Positions 35,871 through 48,000 of a DNA stretch of 64,000 nt are shown in pieces. The notes beneath the pieces were generated by a model. That model worked only from the letters and a program-made list of their open reading frames with translations, made no database searches and was not told where the DNA came from. The DNA comes from Lathyrus oleraceus. Taxonomy: Eukaryota; Streptophyta; Magnoliopsida; Fabales; Fabaceae. How positions within the stretch are numbered: the first letter of the stretch is position 1; each line of letters opens with the position of its first letter. The stretch is from positions 461,177,197 through 461,241,196 of the forward strand of contig NC_066581.1 in assembly GCF_024323335.1 (NCBI RefSeq), given 5' to 3'. The translations under genes were made by a program, and so were the position numbers.

Positions 35871-36832
35871 GCTTTGTCTACTTACTTATTGCATTGTTGC
35901 CTATTCCAAAGGAATCACTTGGATCATCTACCTATGATCTCAAGAGGTGAACATCTAAGAAGTTTTACTTCCTCACCCTCCCACCTTTTGTTTCCTAAAC
36001 CTCCATTTGCATGTTAACCCAAACCTGAAAACTATTGTGCAAACATTTTCATTTATTTTCAAATTAGAAACCTAGGCCTTAAGCCTTTGATTTTTCAAAC
36101 TTCATTTTCATAATACTTCTTTGAATTGAATTCTAATCATACCTTGACCATCTTTTGTGAATAAATCCTAATTGGTTAGTCCAACTCATTCAATTGTTTT
36201 GTGGCTTTGTCCATCCTTGATAAGTTTTCATACATTAGCCATAGGTTTGATTTATCCTAGTTGGTTGATGTTAATCTCACCTTTTGTCCTTAGTGATTGA
36301 ATTGTAAGACTTCCTTGCTTATTATAGGGTTAACCCCTCACTAGCAAGTTGAAGCTTTTCTCACATGGTGGACTTGTTGTTTGTATAAGGTTGAGTTTTC
36401 TACCGTGGATAACGAAAGACCTTAGGGCTTTTGTTTTAAAATGAACCCACTCTAGGAAAGGTACGTAGGCAATGGGTTCATCCGTTCAAACACAAAAATA
36501 ATAACTTGTATATTCTTTTCTCATCCCTTCTATCCATGTTTGCACAATAAATATTTCATAAACAAATAACATTTCGTACAACAAGTGTGAAAAGGGCTCC
36601 CTAGGAGTACCTAGGACGTTTTGGGTGCCTAACACCTTCCCATTGCGTAATTAACCCCTTACCCAGATCTCTGATCTTTTCATTAGTTTTCTATGTGTAA
36701 AACTTCTTAGGCTTTTGTTCTCTTTTTAGCCATTCCTTTGGATAAATAAAAGTGCGGTGGCGACTCGATTTCTTTGTATGCTTTGCTTTTGGTTTAATCA
36801 ATAAATCATAAAGTGACGAATACACCGCTACA

Positions 36833-36837
36833 ATACC
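36833..36837. repeat. Target site duplication of element B, right copy
   Basis: ATACC directly after the 3' LTR, matching 12476-12480. Confidence 0.9.
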
Positions 36838-37701
36838 TATTTCTCTTTGCACCTGAGGAATGCAAAGGGTGGTGGCGCTATTGTGTGCTGTTTGCCTCTG
36901 TTGTATAAGTGGTTTATTTCTCACTTACCTCAGACGGTCGCTTTCAAGGAGAACAAGGGATGTCTACGGTGGTCTATGAGACTTATGTCTCTCACTAATG
37001 ATGATATCTCTTGGTATGATCGTGCATATGATGGTGTCCAGATTATTGATTCTTGTGGTGAATTCTCCAATGTGCCTCTTCTTGGTACATGTGGCGGGAT
37101 TAGCTACAACCCTATCTTAGCACGTCGTCAGCTTGGGTTCCCCCTAAAGGATAAACCTAATAACATTCTGTTAGAAGGTGTGTTCTTTCAGGAGGGTAAA
37201 GATCCCCAAGGCCTGAAAGCAAGGATGGTCCGCGCTTGGCGCAAGATTCACAAGAAGGATAGAAGTGAGTTGGGTCCGAAGAACTACATTGCTTTGGAGC
37301 CGTATACGACTTGGGTGAGGAAGAGAGCATCTGAGTATCTCATGCCTTATGATTATCCGAGAACTACACCTTTGGTTGTGGTTGGGCCTTCAACCCTCCC
37401 TAACCAAGGCGTAGCGGAGTTGAGAGACGAAGACCTTTCACGTGCCTGGATCCGTGAAAGAGAAGAGTTGCTTCAACAACTTAAGGAGAAGAATGCTCTG
37501 ATTGAGTTCCTCGAGCATCAGGTCATTGACGATCCGAACGATGCGTGGACTTCTCTACTTCCTCAGTCTTCCAAGTTCTGGAAAAGGAGGTATGATAGAC
37601 TCGCCAAATAGAAAGCGGATATGGAAGCAGCATATGAGAGAGAGATTAAGAGGCTTCGTGCAGCTTATCTTCCGGCATCCCGAGCTTCTAGGGATCCATA
37701 G
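36838..37701 (+). pseudogene. Ogre ORF1, second part (element A)
   Basis: Continues the frame interrupted at 12480. Blocks: [86 protein letters not shown] charged C-terminal part with heptad spacing (IREREELLQQLKEKNALIEF) probably forms a coiled coil. An in-frame TAG at 37609-37611 stands where B has a Glu codon, and the natural stop is TAG at 37699-37701. Apart from the insertion and this one nonsense codon the frame is clean, so it is better preserved than ORF1 of B. Confidence 0.87.
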
Positions 37702-38000
37702 GATGTTTATTTGCCTTTTCTCTTGTAATAATTAACAATGTTGTACTTCTTTCTCAAATATATTTGATGAGATATTTTCCATATGCGAATTAAATGCTTA
37801 ATATTCAAAAATTGCAAATAATACCCTAAAAGTTCCTTCGAAAATAAAAACAAATTATATGCACAAACATTGCATGCATCATTTGCATAAGCATGTTTTG
37901 TTCTCAGCCTCTGATCTTGTGATCTGACTCTGTGCTCTTCATTTATTTTGAAGACAAGCTGACTCATCGGTACTACACCAGAGCCAACTCTTCTAGATTG
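37702..38000 (+). other. Spacer between ORF1 and gag (element A)
   Basis: AT-rich spacer of 299 nt with the same layout as in B. The gag frame is open from 37932. Confidence 0.5.
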
Positions 38001-41000
38001 ATGGATCATCTTGAGCAAGAGAACCGTGAGCTGAAAGAGGAAGTCGCCAAACTGAGCGCTTTGATGGAGTCTTTCTTAGCTGCTCAGAATCAGCCGTCTC
38101 CAACACCTGCAACTCCTCCCCAGAGGACTGTTATTTCTGAGGTTGTCTCGTCAACAGTGCCAACTGCCAGTGCCCATTTCGTGCCAACAGCCATGCCAGC
38201 CGGGTTTCCGTGGGGTATGCCTCCTGGTTTTATGCCTAATAATCCTGCTCCAACGTTTGCTTCCATGCCGGCATCTAGCCCGGTCATTGTTGTGCCTCCT
38301 CCTGTCGTGCATACCGTTCCTAGGGTAGACGACACCATCTATCATTCTGAGCCGTCTGAGGGCCCAGATTTTCATGAGAAGATGGATGCAATGAATGACC
38401 AATTTCTTGAACTCCGCAAGGAATTGAAGACCCTTCGAGGAAAGGATTTGTTCGGCAAGTCTGCAACCGAGCTCTATTTAGTTCCCAGTGTGAAAATACC
38501 TGTCAAATTCAAGGTCCCAGACTTTGAGAAGTACAAGGGGAACACCTGCCCGCTCAGCCACCTGGTTATGTATGCCAGGAAAATGTCTACTCAGACGGAT
38601 AATGATCAACTACTGATTCATTATTTCCAGGACAGTCTGTGTGGTGCTGCACTGCGATGGTATATGAGTTTGGACAGTGCAAACATCCGTTCCTTCAATG
38701 ATCTTGGCGAAGCCTTCGTCAAGCAATACAAATACAATGTGGATATGACTCCCGATCGGGATCAGCTCAGAGCCATGTCCTAGAGGGATAAAGAGACATT
38801 CAAAGAGTACGCCTAGAGGTGGCGAGAGCTGGCAGCTCAGATTACTCCTCCGCTAGAAGAGAAGGAAATGACCAAGATCTTTCTGAAGACCTTGAATTCA
38901 TTTTATTACGAGCGGATGATTGCTAGCGCTCCCTCTGATTTCACCGAGATGGTGAACATGGGGATGCGTCTAGAGGAGGGAGTCCGTGAAGGATGTTTGA
39001 CTAAGGATGAAGGCTCTTCTAGCAAGCGATATGGGGCGTTTGTGAAGAAGAAAGATGGAGAGGCACATGCTGTGCAATCCCATGTCAAACCAAGAAGACC
39101 CTCTGCCAAGAGGAAGCCTGTGCGTCATGCCAGCAACCAGCATCAGGTGGCTCATATAACACCTGTCTTCAGAGACAATCAGTAATATTAGCAACAGCAT
39201 AATCAGCAACCAACTCAACAGTATCAACAACAGCATCGTCCTCAGCAACAGGCTTACCAGCCTCAAATAGTAATCCAGCTAGTACGAGTTATGAAAGGAA
39301 GAAGATCACCTTCGATCCGATTCCAGTATCATATGCAGAGTTGTATCCCTCTTTGATAGAGCGGAAATTGATTACTCCCAGGGATCCTCCGGCTATACCT
39401 GCTAACCCTCAGTGGTGGTACAAGCCTGATCAGCATTGTGTTTACCATTCGGGTGCTCCTGGTCATAATATGGAAAACTGCTTTCCGTTGAAGACTAAGG
39501 TTCAAGACCTTATGAGATGCGGCATCTTGAGCTTTGAGGACTCAGGCCCTAATGTTACGAAGAACCCATTGCCCGAGCATGGGAAGTCTGTTAACATGGT
39601 CCAGGGTTGCCCTGGCAAGTACAAGGTCAAATATGTTAGCCATATTCGACAGTCGCTTGTTGAGTTGCACCGTCTGCTGTGTGATTACAGTCATTTGGAG
39701 CATGATCATGACAAATGTCGTATCTGCTCTGTCAATCGGTTGGGTTATCGCCAAGTGCGTAAAGATCTGCAAGAATTGCTGGATGATGGAACCATTGAGA
39801 TTCTTCAGAATAGGAATGTTGATGAAGATGAGCCAGAGGTGAATGTGATTTCTCCTGTGTTCAGGATCCCTGAGCCTGTTGTCATTTGATATGATGGTAG
39901 CAAGCAGAAGGTTTCTCCTGCCCTGATTATCAAGCTTGTCGGTGTTGTGCCTTATTCATCTGATAAAGCGATTCCATTCCGCTATAATCCTGTTGCTGTT
40001 GAAGATGGGAAAGAAGTGCCGTTGCCTTCTCCCTCTGTTGTGAACATTGCTGATGTCAGTGGGTTGACCCGTAGTGGTCGTGTGTTTTCTGCACCCCTGA
40101 AGCCTCAAGCTAGAGCTGACTCTGTTGAGCGTCCGGTTGGGAATTATGTGAATTCTCAGAATCCGGCACCTGTTGCTAAACCCTCCTCTGTACAAAAGAC
40201 TCCTACTTCTTCTATTGGCCCAAGTGGCATTGTGAATGAAGACTGTGATGAGATGCTGAGGCTCATCAAGAAGAGTGAGTACAATGTTGTAGACCAGCTT
40301 CTACAAACGCCGTCCAAAATCTCCATGTTATCCTTGGTTCTGAATTCAGAACCCCATAGGGAGGCTCTGCAGAAAGTTTTGGATTTGGCTTATGTTGATC
40401 ATGACGTTACAATTGAACAGTTTGACAGCATTGTTGCAAACATTACTACTTGCAACACTTTGAGTTTCTGTGACACTGATCTCCCTGAGGAGGGAAGAGA
40501 CCACAACATGGCTTTACATATTTCCATGAATTGCAAGAATGACGCCATGTCCAACGCTCTGGTGGACACTGGGTCATCTTTGAATGTATTGCCGAAATCC
40601 ACTCTCTCTAGATTGTCATATCAAGGGCCTCCCATGAGGCAGAGTGGAGTTGTTGTGAAAGCTTTTGATGGGTCGCGTAAGACTGTGATTGGGGAAGTTG
40701 ATCTCCCAATCAAGATTGGACCAAGTGATTTCCAAGTTACCTTTCAGGTTATGGATATCCACCCATCTTATAGCTGTCTCCTTGGTAGACCATGGATTCA
40801 CGAGGCTGGCACCGTGACATCCACCCTACACCAGAAGCTGAAGTTTGTTAAGAACAAGAAACTGGTTGTGGTAGGGGGAGAAAAGGCTCTCCTGGTTAGC
40901 CACTTGTCTTCTTTCTCATACATTGATGCTGAGGATGAAGTTGGAACTCCTTTCCAAGCTTTATCTGTAGCCGAGCCTATTGAGAAAAGGTCTCCTTCAT

Positions 41001-41296
41001 TTGCTTCCTATCGAGATGCGAAACTGGCCATTGAATGTGGTGCAGTTACTGATTTAGGAAAAATGATTGAGCTTGAAGATAACAAGTCCCGGGCTGGCAT
41101 TGGCTATTCTTCTGGGGTCTTCAACGAGCAAGGGCTGTTCAAGAGTGGAGGTTTCATCCACGCCGATCAAGTTGAAGAAGCTGCTGCTATTCTGGAAGAG
41201 GATGTAGAGGGTACTGACAATTTTGTCATCCCTGGCGGGATCTGCCATAATTGGGTCACTGTGGATGTTCCTACGGTCATTCATAAGTCAGCGTAA
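38001..41296 (+). pseudogene. gag: Gag-protease polyprotein, broken (element A)
   Basis: Same domain order as in B: coiled-coil start (LEQENRELKEE), Pro-rich linker, Gag domain (ALRWYMSL, FVKQYKYNVDM), Gln-rich stretch, CHHC knuckle (CVYHSGAPGHNMENC), protease with VDTGSSLNVLP (Asp codon 40565-40567), ending VPTVIHKSA at TAA 41294-41296. In-frame stops: TAG near 38781 and 38814, TAA at 39183 and TAG shortly after. A deletion near 39270 changes frame, and TGA lies at 39887-39889. The 449-codon stretch from 39947, containing the protease, is intact. Confidence 0.88.
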
Positions 41297-41559
41297 TATG
41301 TTTGCTTTGTTTAAAAACCCTTCTCCCATGCCAAAAGGAGAAGTGATGACATTGTTGGCATCATATATACAATGATATTTCATTCAATAAATTCATGTTA
41401 AACATTTGTTTTTCCATTTGTTTTCACTTTTTGCTTTTTGCATGAAATTGGTGATCACAAAAAACCCTAAAAACAAGAATAAAAGCAATATTTTCATCTG
41501 CATAATGATTTGTTTGTTTAAATTCTAAAGTTTTTCATTATCCAAAATCATTATGCAAG
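41287..41559 (+). other. Intron region between protease and RT, acceptor mutated (element A)
   Basis: Aligned with the B intron, the donor GT (41287-41288) and the internal hairpin (41320-41343) are kept. The acceptor AG has become AA at 41557-41558 (TTATGCAAGTTG against TTATGCAGGTTG). The next AG is one base later, and its use would put pol out of frame. Confidence 0.65.
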
Positions 41560-44500
41560 TTGATTCTTAAACCCATTGAACATAATGATCCGACGCCATC
41601 TCCCAATTTTGAATTCCCTGTATTCGAGGCAGAGGAAGATGATGTTGAAGAGATTCCTGATGAGATTACTCGTCTTCTTGAGCACGAAGAGAAGATCATT
41701 CAGCCGCATCTTGAGAATCTGGAAACAGTCAACTTGGGGTCTGAAGATTGTGTTCGGATAGTGAAGATTGGGGCACTCCTTGAAGAGTCTGTCAAGAAGG
41801 GGTTGATCAGTTTGCTACGAGAATATTCTGATATCTTTACTTGGTCGTATGAAGACATGCCGGGTCTAGATACAGATATTGTGCAACATTTCCTGCCTTT
41901 GAAGCCTGAGTGCGTGCCTGTGAAGCAGAAGCTCAGAAGAACTCATCCAGATATGGCGGTGAAGATCAAAGAGGAAGTTCATAAGCAAATTGATGCGGGG
42001 TTTCTGGTGACTTCTACATATCCTCAATGGGTGGCCAATATTGTGCCTGTGCCTAAGAAAGACGAAAAAGTTTGTATGTGTGTTGATTACAGAGATTTAA
42101 ATAAAGCTAGTCCGAAAGATGATTTCCCTCTACCACACATTGATATGTTGGTAGACAATACAGCTAAATTCAAAGTCTTTTCATTTATGGACGTATTTTC
42201 TGGATATAATCAAATCAAGATGGCACCCGAGGATATGGAGAAGACAACATTCATCACACCTTGGGGAATATTCTGTTATCGTGTGATGCCCTTCGGTTTG
42301 AAGAACGCCGGAGCCACGTATCAACGCGCTATGACTACCTTGTTTCATGATATGATGCACAAGGAGATAGAGGTCTATGTTGACGATATGATTGCTAAGT
42401 CAAGAACGGAAGTTGATCATATTGAACATTTGTTGAAGCTTTTTCAGCGTTTGAGGAAGTACAAGCTTCGTCTGAATCCGAACAAATGTACATTTGGAGT
42501 CCATTTTGGCAAGTTATTGGGCTTTGTTGTCAGCGAGAGAGGTATTTTGGTTGATCCTGCAAAGGTCAAAGCAATACAAGAGATGCCTGCGCCCAAAACT
42601 GAGAAGCAAGTCCGAGGTTTTCTTGGCCGCTTGAATTACATTTCCAGATTTATATCCCACATGACTGCCACATGCGCGCCGATATTCAAGCTCCTCTAGA
42701 AAGATCAATCTCATGATTGGACCGAGGATTGCCAAATAGCTTTTGACAGTATCAAAGAATACCTGGCTGAACCTCCGATCTTGTCTCCTCCTGTAGAAGG
42801 AAGACCTCTGATCATGTATCTGACTGTTCTTGAAGACTCGATGGCTTGTGTCCTCGGTCAGCAAGACGAATCAGGGAAGAAAGAATATGATATCTACTAC
42901 CTGAGTAAGAAGTTCACCGATTGTGAGTCTCGATACTCTATGCTTGAGAAGACGTGCTGTGCTTTGGCTTGAGCTGCTAAGCGTCTACGCCAGTACATGA
43001 TAAATCATACAACTTGGTTGATATCCAGAATGGATCTGATCAAGTATATCTTCGAGAAGCCTGCTTTAACCGGGAGGATTTCCCGTTGGCAGATGTTGTT
43101 ATCTGAGTATGATATCGAGTATCGAGCTCAGAAAGCTATCAAAGGTAGTATCTTGGCTGACCATTTGGCGCATCAGCCGATTGAAGATCATCAGTCTGTT
43201 CAGTACGACTTCCCAAACGAGGAGATTCTGTATTTGAAAATGAAAGATTGCGATGAGCCTACACTTGATGAAGGTCCAGAACCTGGTTCCAGATGGACGA
43301 TGGTGTATGATGGCGCTGTAAATCTGTACGGAAATGGAATTGGGGCAGTAATCATTAATCCTCAGGGCACACATATTCCGTTTACAGCAAGGCTAACTTT
43401 CAAATGCACGAATAATATGGCTGAGTACGAAGCCTGCATTATGGGATTAGAAGAGTGCATTGATCTAAGGATCAAGTATCTTGATGTGTATGGTGATTCG
43501 GCCCTCGTTGTCAATCAAATCAAGGGTGAATGGGAGACGAATCAGCCTGGTCTCATTCCATACAGACATTATGCGAGGAGGATTTTAACGTTCTTTACAG
43601 AAGTTGACTTTCATCATATTCCTCGAGAGGATAATCGGATGGCAGATGCGCTTGCTACGCTTACTTCAATGATTGTGGTCAAATATTGGAATGAAGTTCC
43701 CAATATCACCGTGATGCGCTTGGATAGACCAGCTCATGTGTTTGCAGTTGAAGAAGTACAAGATGATAAGCCTTGGTATTTTGATATCAAGAATTTCCTT
43801 CAGAACCAGGTTTACCCGCCTGGGGCATCTATGAAAGATAGGAAAACTCTGAGAAGGTTGTCAGGCAGTTTCTACCTCAGTGGTGAAGTGCTTTACAAGA
43901 GGAATTTTGACATGGTTCTGCTCAGATGCGTGGATACACACGAAGCAAACCTGTTGATGGCTGAGGTCCATGAGGGTTCATTTGGTACTCATTCCAATGG
44001 ACATGCCATGGCTAGAAAGATGCTGAGAGCAGGCTACTATTGGCTGACAATGGAGTCTGACTGCTGCAAATATGTGAAGAAATGCCACAAGTGTCAAATT
44101 TACACGGACAAGATTCATATTCCTCCGACACTTCTGAATGTGATTTCATCACCATGGCCTTTCTCTATGTGGGGAATCGATATGATCGGCATGATTGAAC
44201 CGAAAGCGTCCAACGGACACAGGTTTATTCTCGTAGCAATTGACTATTTCACCAAATGGGTTGAAGCGGCGTCGTATGCTAATGTGACCAGACAGGTGGT
44301 CGTGAAGTTTGTCAAGAATCAGCTGATATGCCGTTATGGTGTGCCTGATAGGATCATTACTGATAATGGATCTAACTTGAACAACAAAATGATGGAAGAA
44401 CTGTGCGCTGAGTTCAAGATTGCACACCATAATTCCTCTCCTTACAGACCCAAGATGAATGGGGCTGTTGAAGCTGCTAACAAGAATATCAAGAATATTA

Positions 44501-45021
44501 TCCAGAAGATGACAGCCACGTACAAATATTGGCATGAAATGCTGCCATTTGCTTTGCATGGATATCGTACATCTGTCCGCACTTCAACAGGGGCAACCCC
44601 TTTTTCTCTTGTTTACGGCATGGCGGCTGTTCTCCCAATAGAGGTGGAGATCCCATCAATGAGAGTCTTGATGGAAGCCAAGTTGACTGATGCTGAATGG
44701 ATTCAGAGTCGTTATGACCAACTGAATCTAATTGAAGAGAAGAGATTGACTGCCATGTGCCATGGTCAATTATATCAGCAGAGAATGAAGAAAGCATTCG
44801 ATAAGAAGGTCAAGCCTCGTGTGTTCCGAGAAGGTGACCTTGTGCTCAAGAAAGTCTTGTCTTTCGCGCCTGATTCCAGGGGCAAGTGGAATCCAAACTA
44901 TGAAGGTTCATATGTTGTTAAGAGAGCCTTTTCAGGCGGTGCTTTGATGCTTACAACAATGGATGGGGAGGATTTCACTCGTCCTGTGAATTCAGATGCA
45001 GTCAAGAAATACTTCGCCTAA
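41560..45021 (+). pseudogene. pol: Pol: RT-RNase H-integrase with two nonsense codons (element A)
   Basis: Single frame throughout, entered by splicing rather than an ATG. RT has FSFMDVFSGYNQIKMA, VMPFGLKNAG and YVDD. TAG at 42697-42699 replaces a Gln codon and TGA at about 42970 replaces a Trp codon. From 42997 the RNase H (YDGAVNLYGNGIGAVI) and integrase are open for 674 codons. Integrase: HHCC finger, WGIDMIG with the first catalytic Asp (44179-44181), ITDNGSN with the second, AVEAANKN with the Glu, and a C-terminal SDAVKKYFA. All motifs damaged in B are intact here, making A the better reference for the family. Confidence 0.9.
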
Positions 45022-48000
45022 AATAAAAACAGAATAGCTCGCTAAGTTGAAAACCCGAAAGGGCGGCTTAGGCAAAAAATGAGCGTCTCGGTGGATAACC
45101 CGAAAGGGCAATCCAGGAAAAAGTTAGAGACATAAAAATGAATTTGCATCCCGCTAGATTGAGCACCTCACCCTGGGGCAATCTAGGCAAAAATTAGGGA
45201 TTTAGCAAGTAACTGCATCCTGACAAGATTTTTTGTTTCACAACTGTCTTTTCGTCAGAGATTCTCGCTCAGTCGTCGTCAACTGAAGCTTCAAATACAT
45301 CGGATTCAATTTGGTTGAGAAATGGTCATTATGTTCAATGTAGCCCTCTTCCAATATATATCACCGATTTCAAATTTGTACAGATCTATGGAGTCTTGCC
45401 ATTTGCAGGCTACCATTCTATCAAATCAATTTGAACTTTTATCCAGTTATTTGCACTCTTATTTGTTTCAATTCAACAAATGTTTTGCATGTTTTAATTG
45501 ATAGAATGTCATTGTTTTAAACAAACAAATTTTTCAGAATTCTTTTTTAAACAAAGTGAACATTCACAATGATGAAAGGATACTTAAGGAACTCTCAGTG
45601 CTCTCCCAAGGGTGGCATGGTTTCCAACAGGGTAAGACTTTTGTTCATATTCCTGGCATGGCTGTATCCTCTTTCTCCAAGATTGTTGTTGGGGTTTCTC
45701 CCCAAGCAGAGCTTCTGTTGAGATTTTCTCCCCCGAGCAGGGTATTTGTCGGGATTTCTCCCGAACGATTTTTTGTTGAGCAGAGCCTTTGTTATGACTC
45801 CTCCTCATTCAGAGTGCTTGTTGAAGACTTCAACTTTCTCTCCAGCAATATTCTCTCCCCAGCATGGGTGCTTTTCTTTGGAAGATTTGGTAGTTGGTGG
45901 GTTGACACCCTAGTACTTCGTCATTTCCTCGGATAGATCCCCAGTGGAGTTATTGGTATGATGAATTTTATCTATGCTATCTATCCCCATCAGAGATCTG
46001 ATTGCTCCCTGGCATCTCTGATCCCTAGCATGAGTTGTTGTTGCGGCGTTTCGGCCTGTGCATTGAACTCTTTTCTCCGGTTGTGACTGACGATCCCTCC
46101 GGAAACCTCTTGAGGCATTCTTCCCCTCCAGAGATTTGGTGATTTCCTCATATCTCAGATCCCAGTAGAGTTGCTTGTGTGGCAGTATCTATTTGTGTGA
46201 TCTTTTCTCCCTCAGTGGGTTTGCCCCAGTGGAGTTGTTTGAAGTTGCTTTTGTGGCAGTTTTCGCTTGTGCAGTGAGCTCCTCTTTCCCAGTTAAGACT
46301 GATGATCCATCCCTTGCAGAGAACTTGTTGTTTTCCTGATCCCGTCAGAATTGGTTATTCTCCGGTGATCCTGGCTTTCTCTTCTGTGGTGTAGTACCAG
46401 GCATTTGTTTCCTGGGCCTGTTTGTGTTAGAAATGTCTATTTTGTCAGCATTCATCAAACATAAATCACGCATATTCGTGCATACTTTCAACATTCAGAT
46501 ATTCATGTTGCATTTTTTTGCCATATATCTTTTGTTTGTTGTTTCCTACTAATGGTGATATAGATCTCCCCAGTAGATCTCCCTAAGCAGACGTCGGGTG
46601 TCTAATCTCTCAATATAGAGTCAGCCCCTTAAGCAGAGAGTGTCTGTTTTTCCTTCTGCATTTCCCCACTGAGATATATCCTCGTGGATGACGGTTGTTT
46701 ACGTTTCCTCCCAACACATATATTGGGATGAGTTTTCCCTTTTGAGTTCCTTCCTCATTAGGATGAGTGTTGATTCAGTTTGCCTTTTTGGTTTGATCCT
46801 GAATTGGCATTTTTTTCAACTGTCTCTTGTGCTTCCCTACGGAATAAATGGATAATTGCTCAGTAACCGGCAATCATTCACTTTATCCTCAGCGGAATTT
46901 GTTGGCCTCTACCCAGTATCCGGTAGTTGTAAGTCCTAACCTTTGTGGTTTTCTACCCAGTAACCGGTAGTTGTAAATCCTATATACCTTTTTTCCTCTT
47001 TGCGGAATCTGTGGTTGTTTACCCAGAGATTGGTATTTGTGAACCTTGTGTTCCTCAGCAAGAGTCGGTGGTTTTCTACCCAGTATTCGGTAGCTGTAAA
47101 TCCTATCTCCTTGCTCTCCAGCAGAGTTTGTGGTTTTCTACCCAGTATCTGGTAGTTATAAACCCTATTTGTTTTTCCCTGTGTGGAGTAGTGATCCTCT
47201 CGCTCCCCACGCAGAGTTGGTGGCTTCTACCCAGTAACCGGTAGTTGTAAGTCCTATCTTTGTGGTTTTCTACCCAGTAACAGATAGTTATAAATCCTAC
47301 TTTCATCCCCTAGCAGAGGTAACCTTTGTGGTTCATCCTGGTTGTTGGCGGATTTTGTGGTTTTCTACCCCGTATTCGGTAGTTGTAAATCCTGTGTTGT
47401 TGTTGTCTCCCCAACGGAGTCTGTGCTTCCTTGTGGAATGGTTGGATAATTGCTCAGTAATCGGCAATCATTTGCCTTATCCTCAGCTGAGTTTTTGGTC
47501 TTCTACCCAGTATTCGGTAGCTGTAAACCCTATATTTTATCCTCATCAGAGTCGATGGTTTCTACCCAGTATTCGGTGGTTGTAAATCTTAATCTCTCCC
47601 CTTTGCAGAGTTAACCTTTTGTGGCTCATCCTAGTTGATGACGGTTACTCTTGGTGGTTATCAATATCCAGTATTCGATGTTGATCTTTCCTCACACTTT
47701 TCTGGGTAATTGCTCTGAGTAAGCAATTGTATCCCCAGCAGGTCTTTTCTTCTCCTTGTGGATAATTGCCGTATGCTAGCAATTTTATCCTCAGCGGGTC
47801 CTTTCACCGTTTGCTAGTGATTTGTTCCCCGGATCATTGATTTTTTATCAATGCATCCCCAGTGAGTTCTCTTTCATTTATCCTTTTGTTGGTAATGATT
47901 GTTGCTCCCTTTGATCGGTCATCATTATATACCTGGTTTTGGTATCCCGATGCCTTTCTTTTCGATTGATTTATCCTTTATTAACCCAGTAACCGGTTGT

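Larger units (their letters stand above)
12481..36832 (+). mobile_element. Element B: complete Ogre retrotransposon (24,352 bp)
   Basis: Complete element between two ATACC duplications inside ORF1 of A. Order: 5' LTR 12481-17540, PBS 17547, leader, ORF1 18553-19903 (broken), gag-protease 20200-23501 (broken), intron 23492-23762, pol 23764-27224 (broken), stem-loops, 3' UTR to 31804, polypurine tract, 3' LTR 31818-36832. Over the stretches compared by eye the LTRs are about 98 percent alike. Decay includes a substituted integrase catalytic aspartate. Size, ORF1, arginine-type PBS and the protease/RT intron identify Ogre. Confidence 0.93.
31818..36832 (+). repeat. 3' LTR of element B (5015 bp)
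   Basis: TGTAAGACCCC to CACCGCTACA, followed by ATACC. TATA box at 32949-32955, six-copy minisatellite at 35560-35870. It lacks about 45-47 bp present in the 5' LTR, at the CCCACT/CTAGGAAAGG junction near 36450. Confidence 0.93.
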
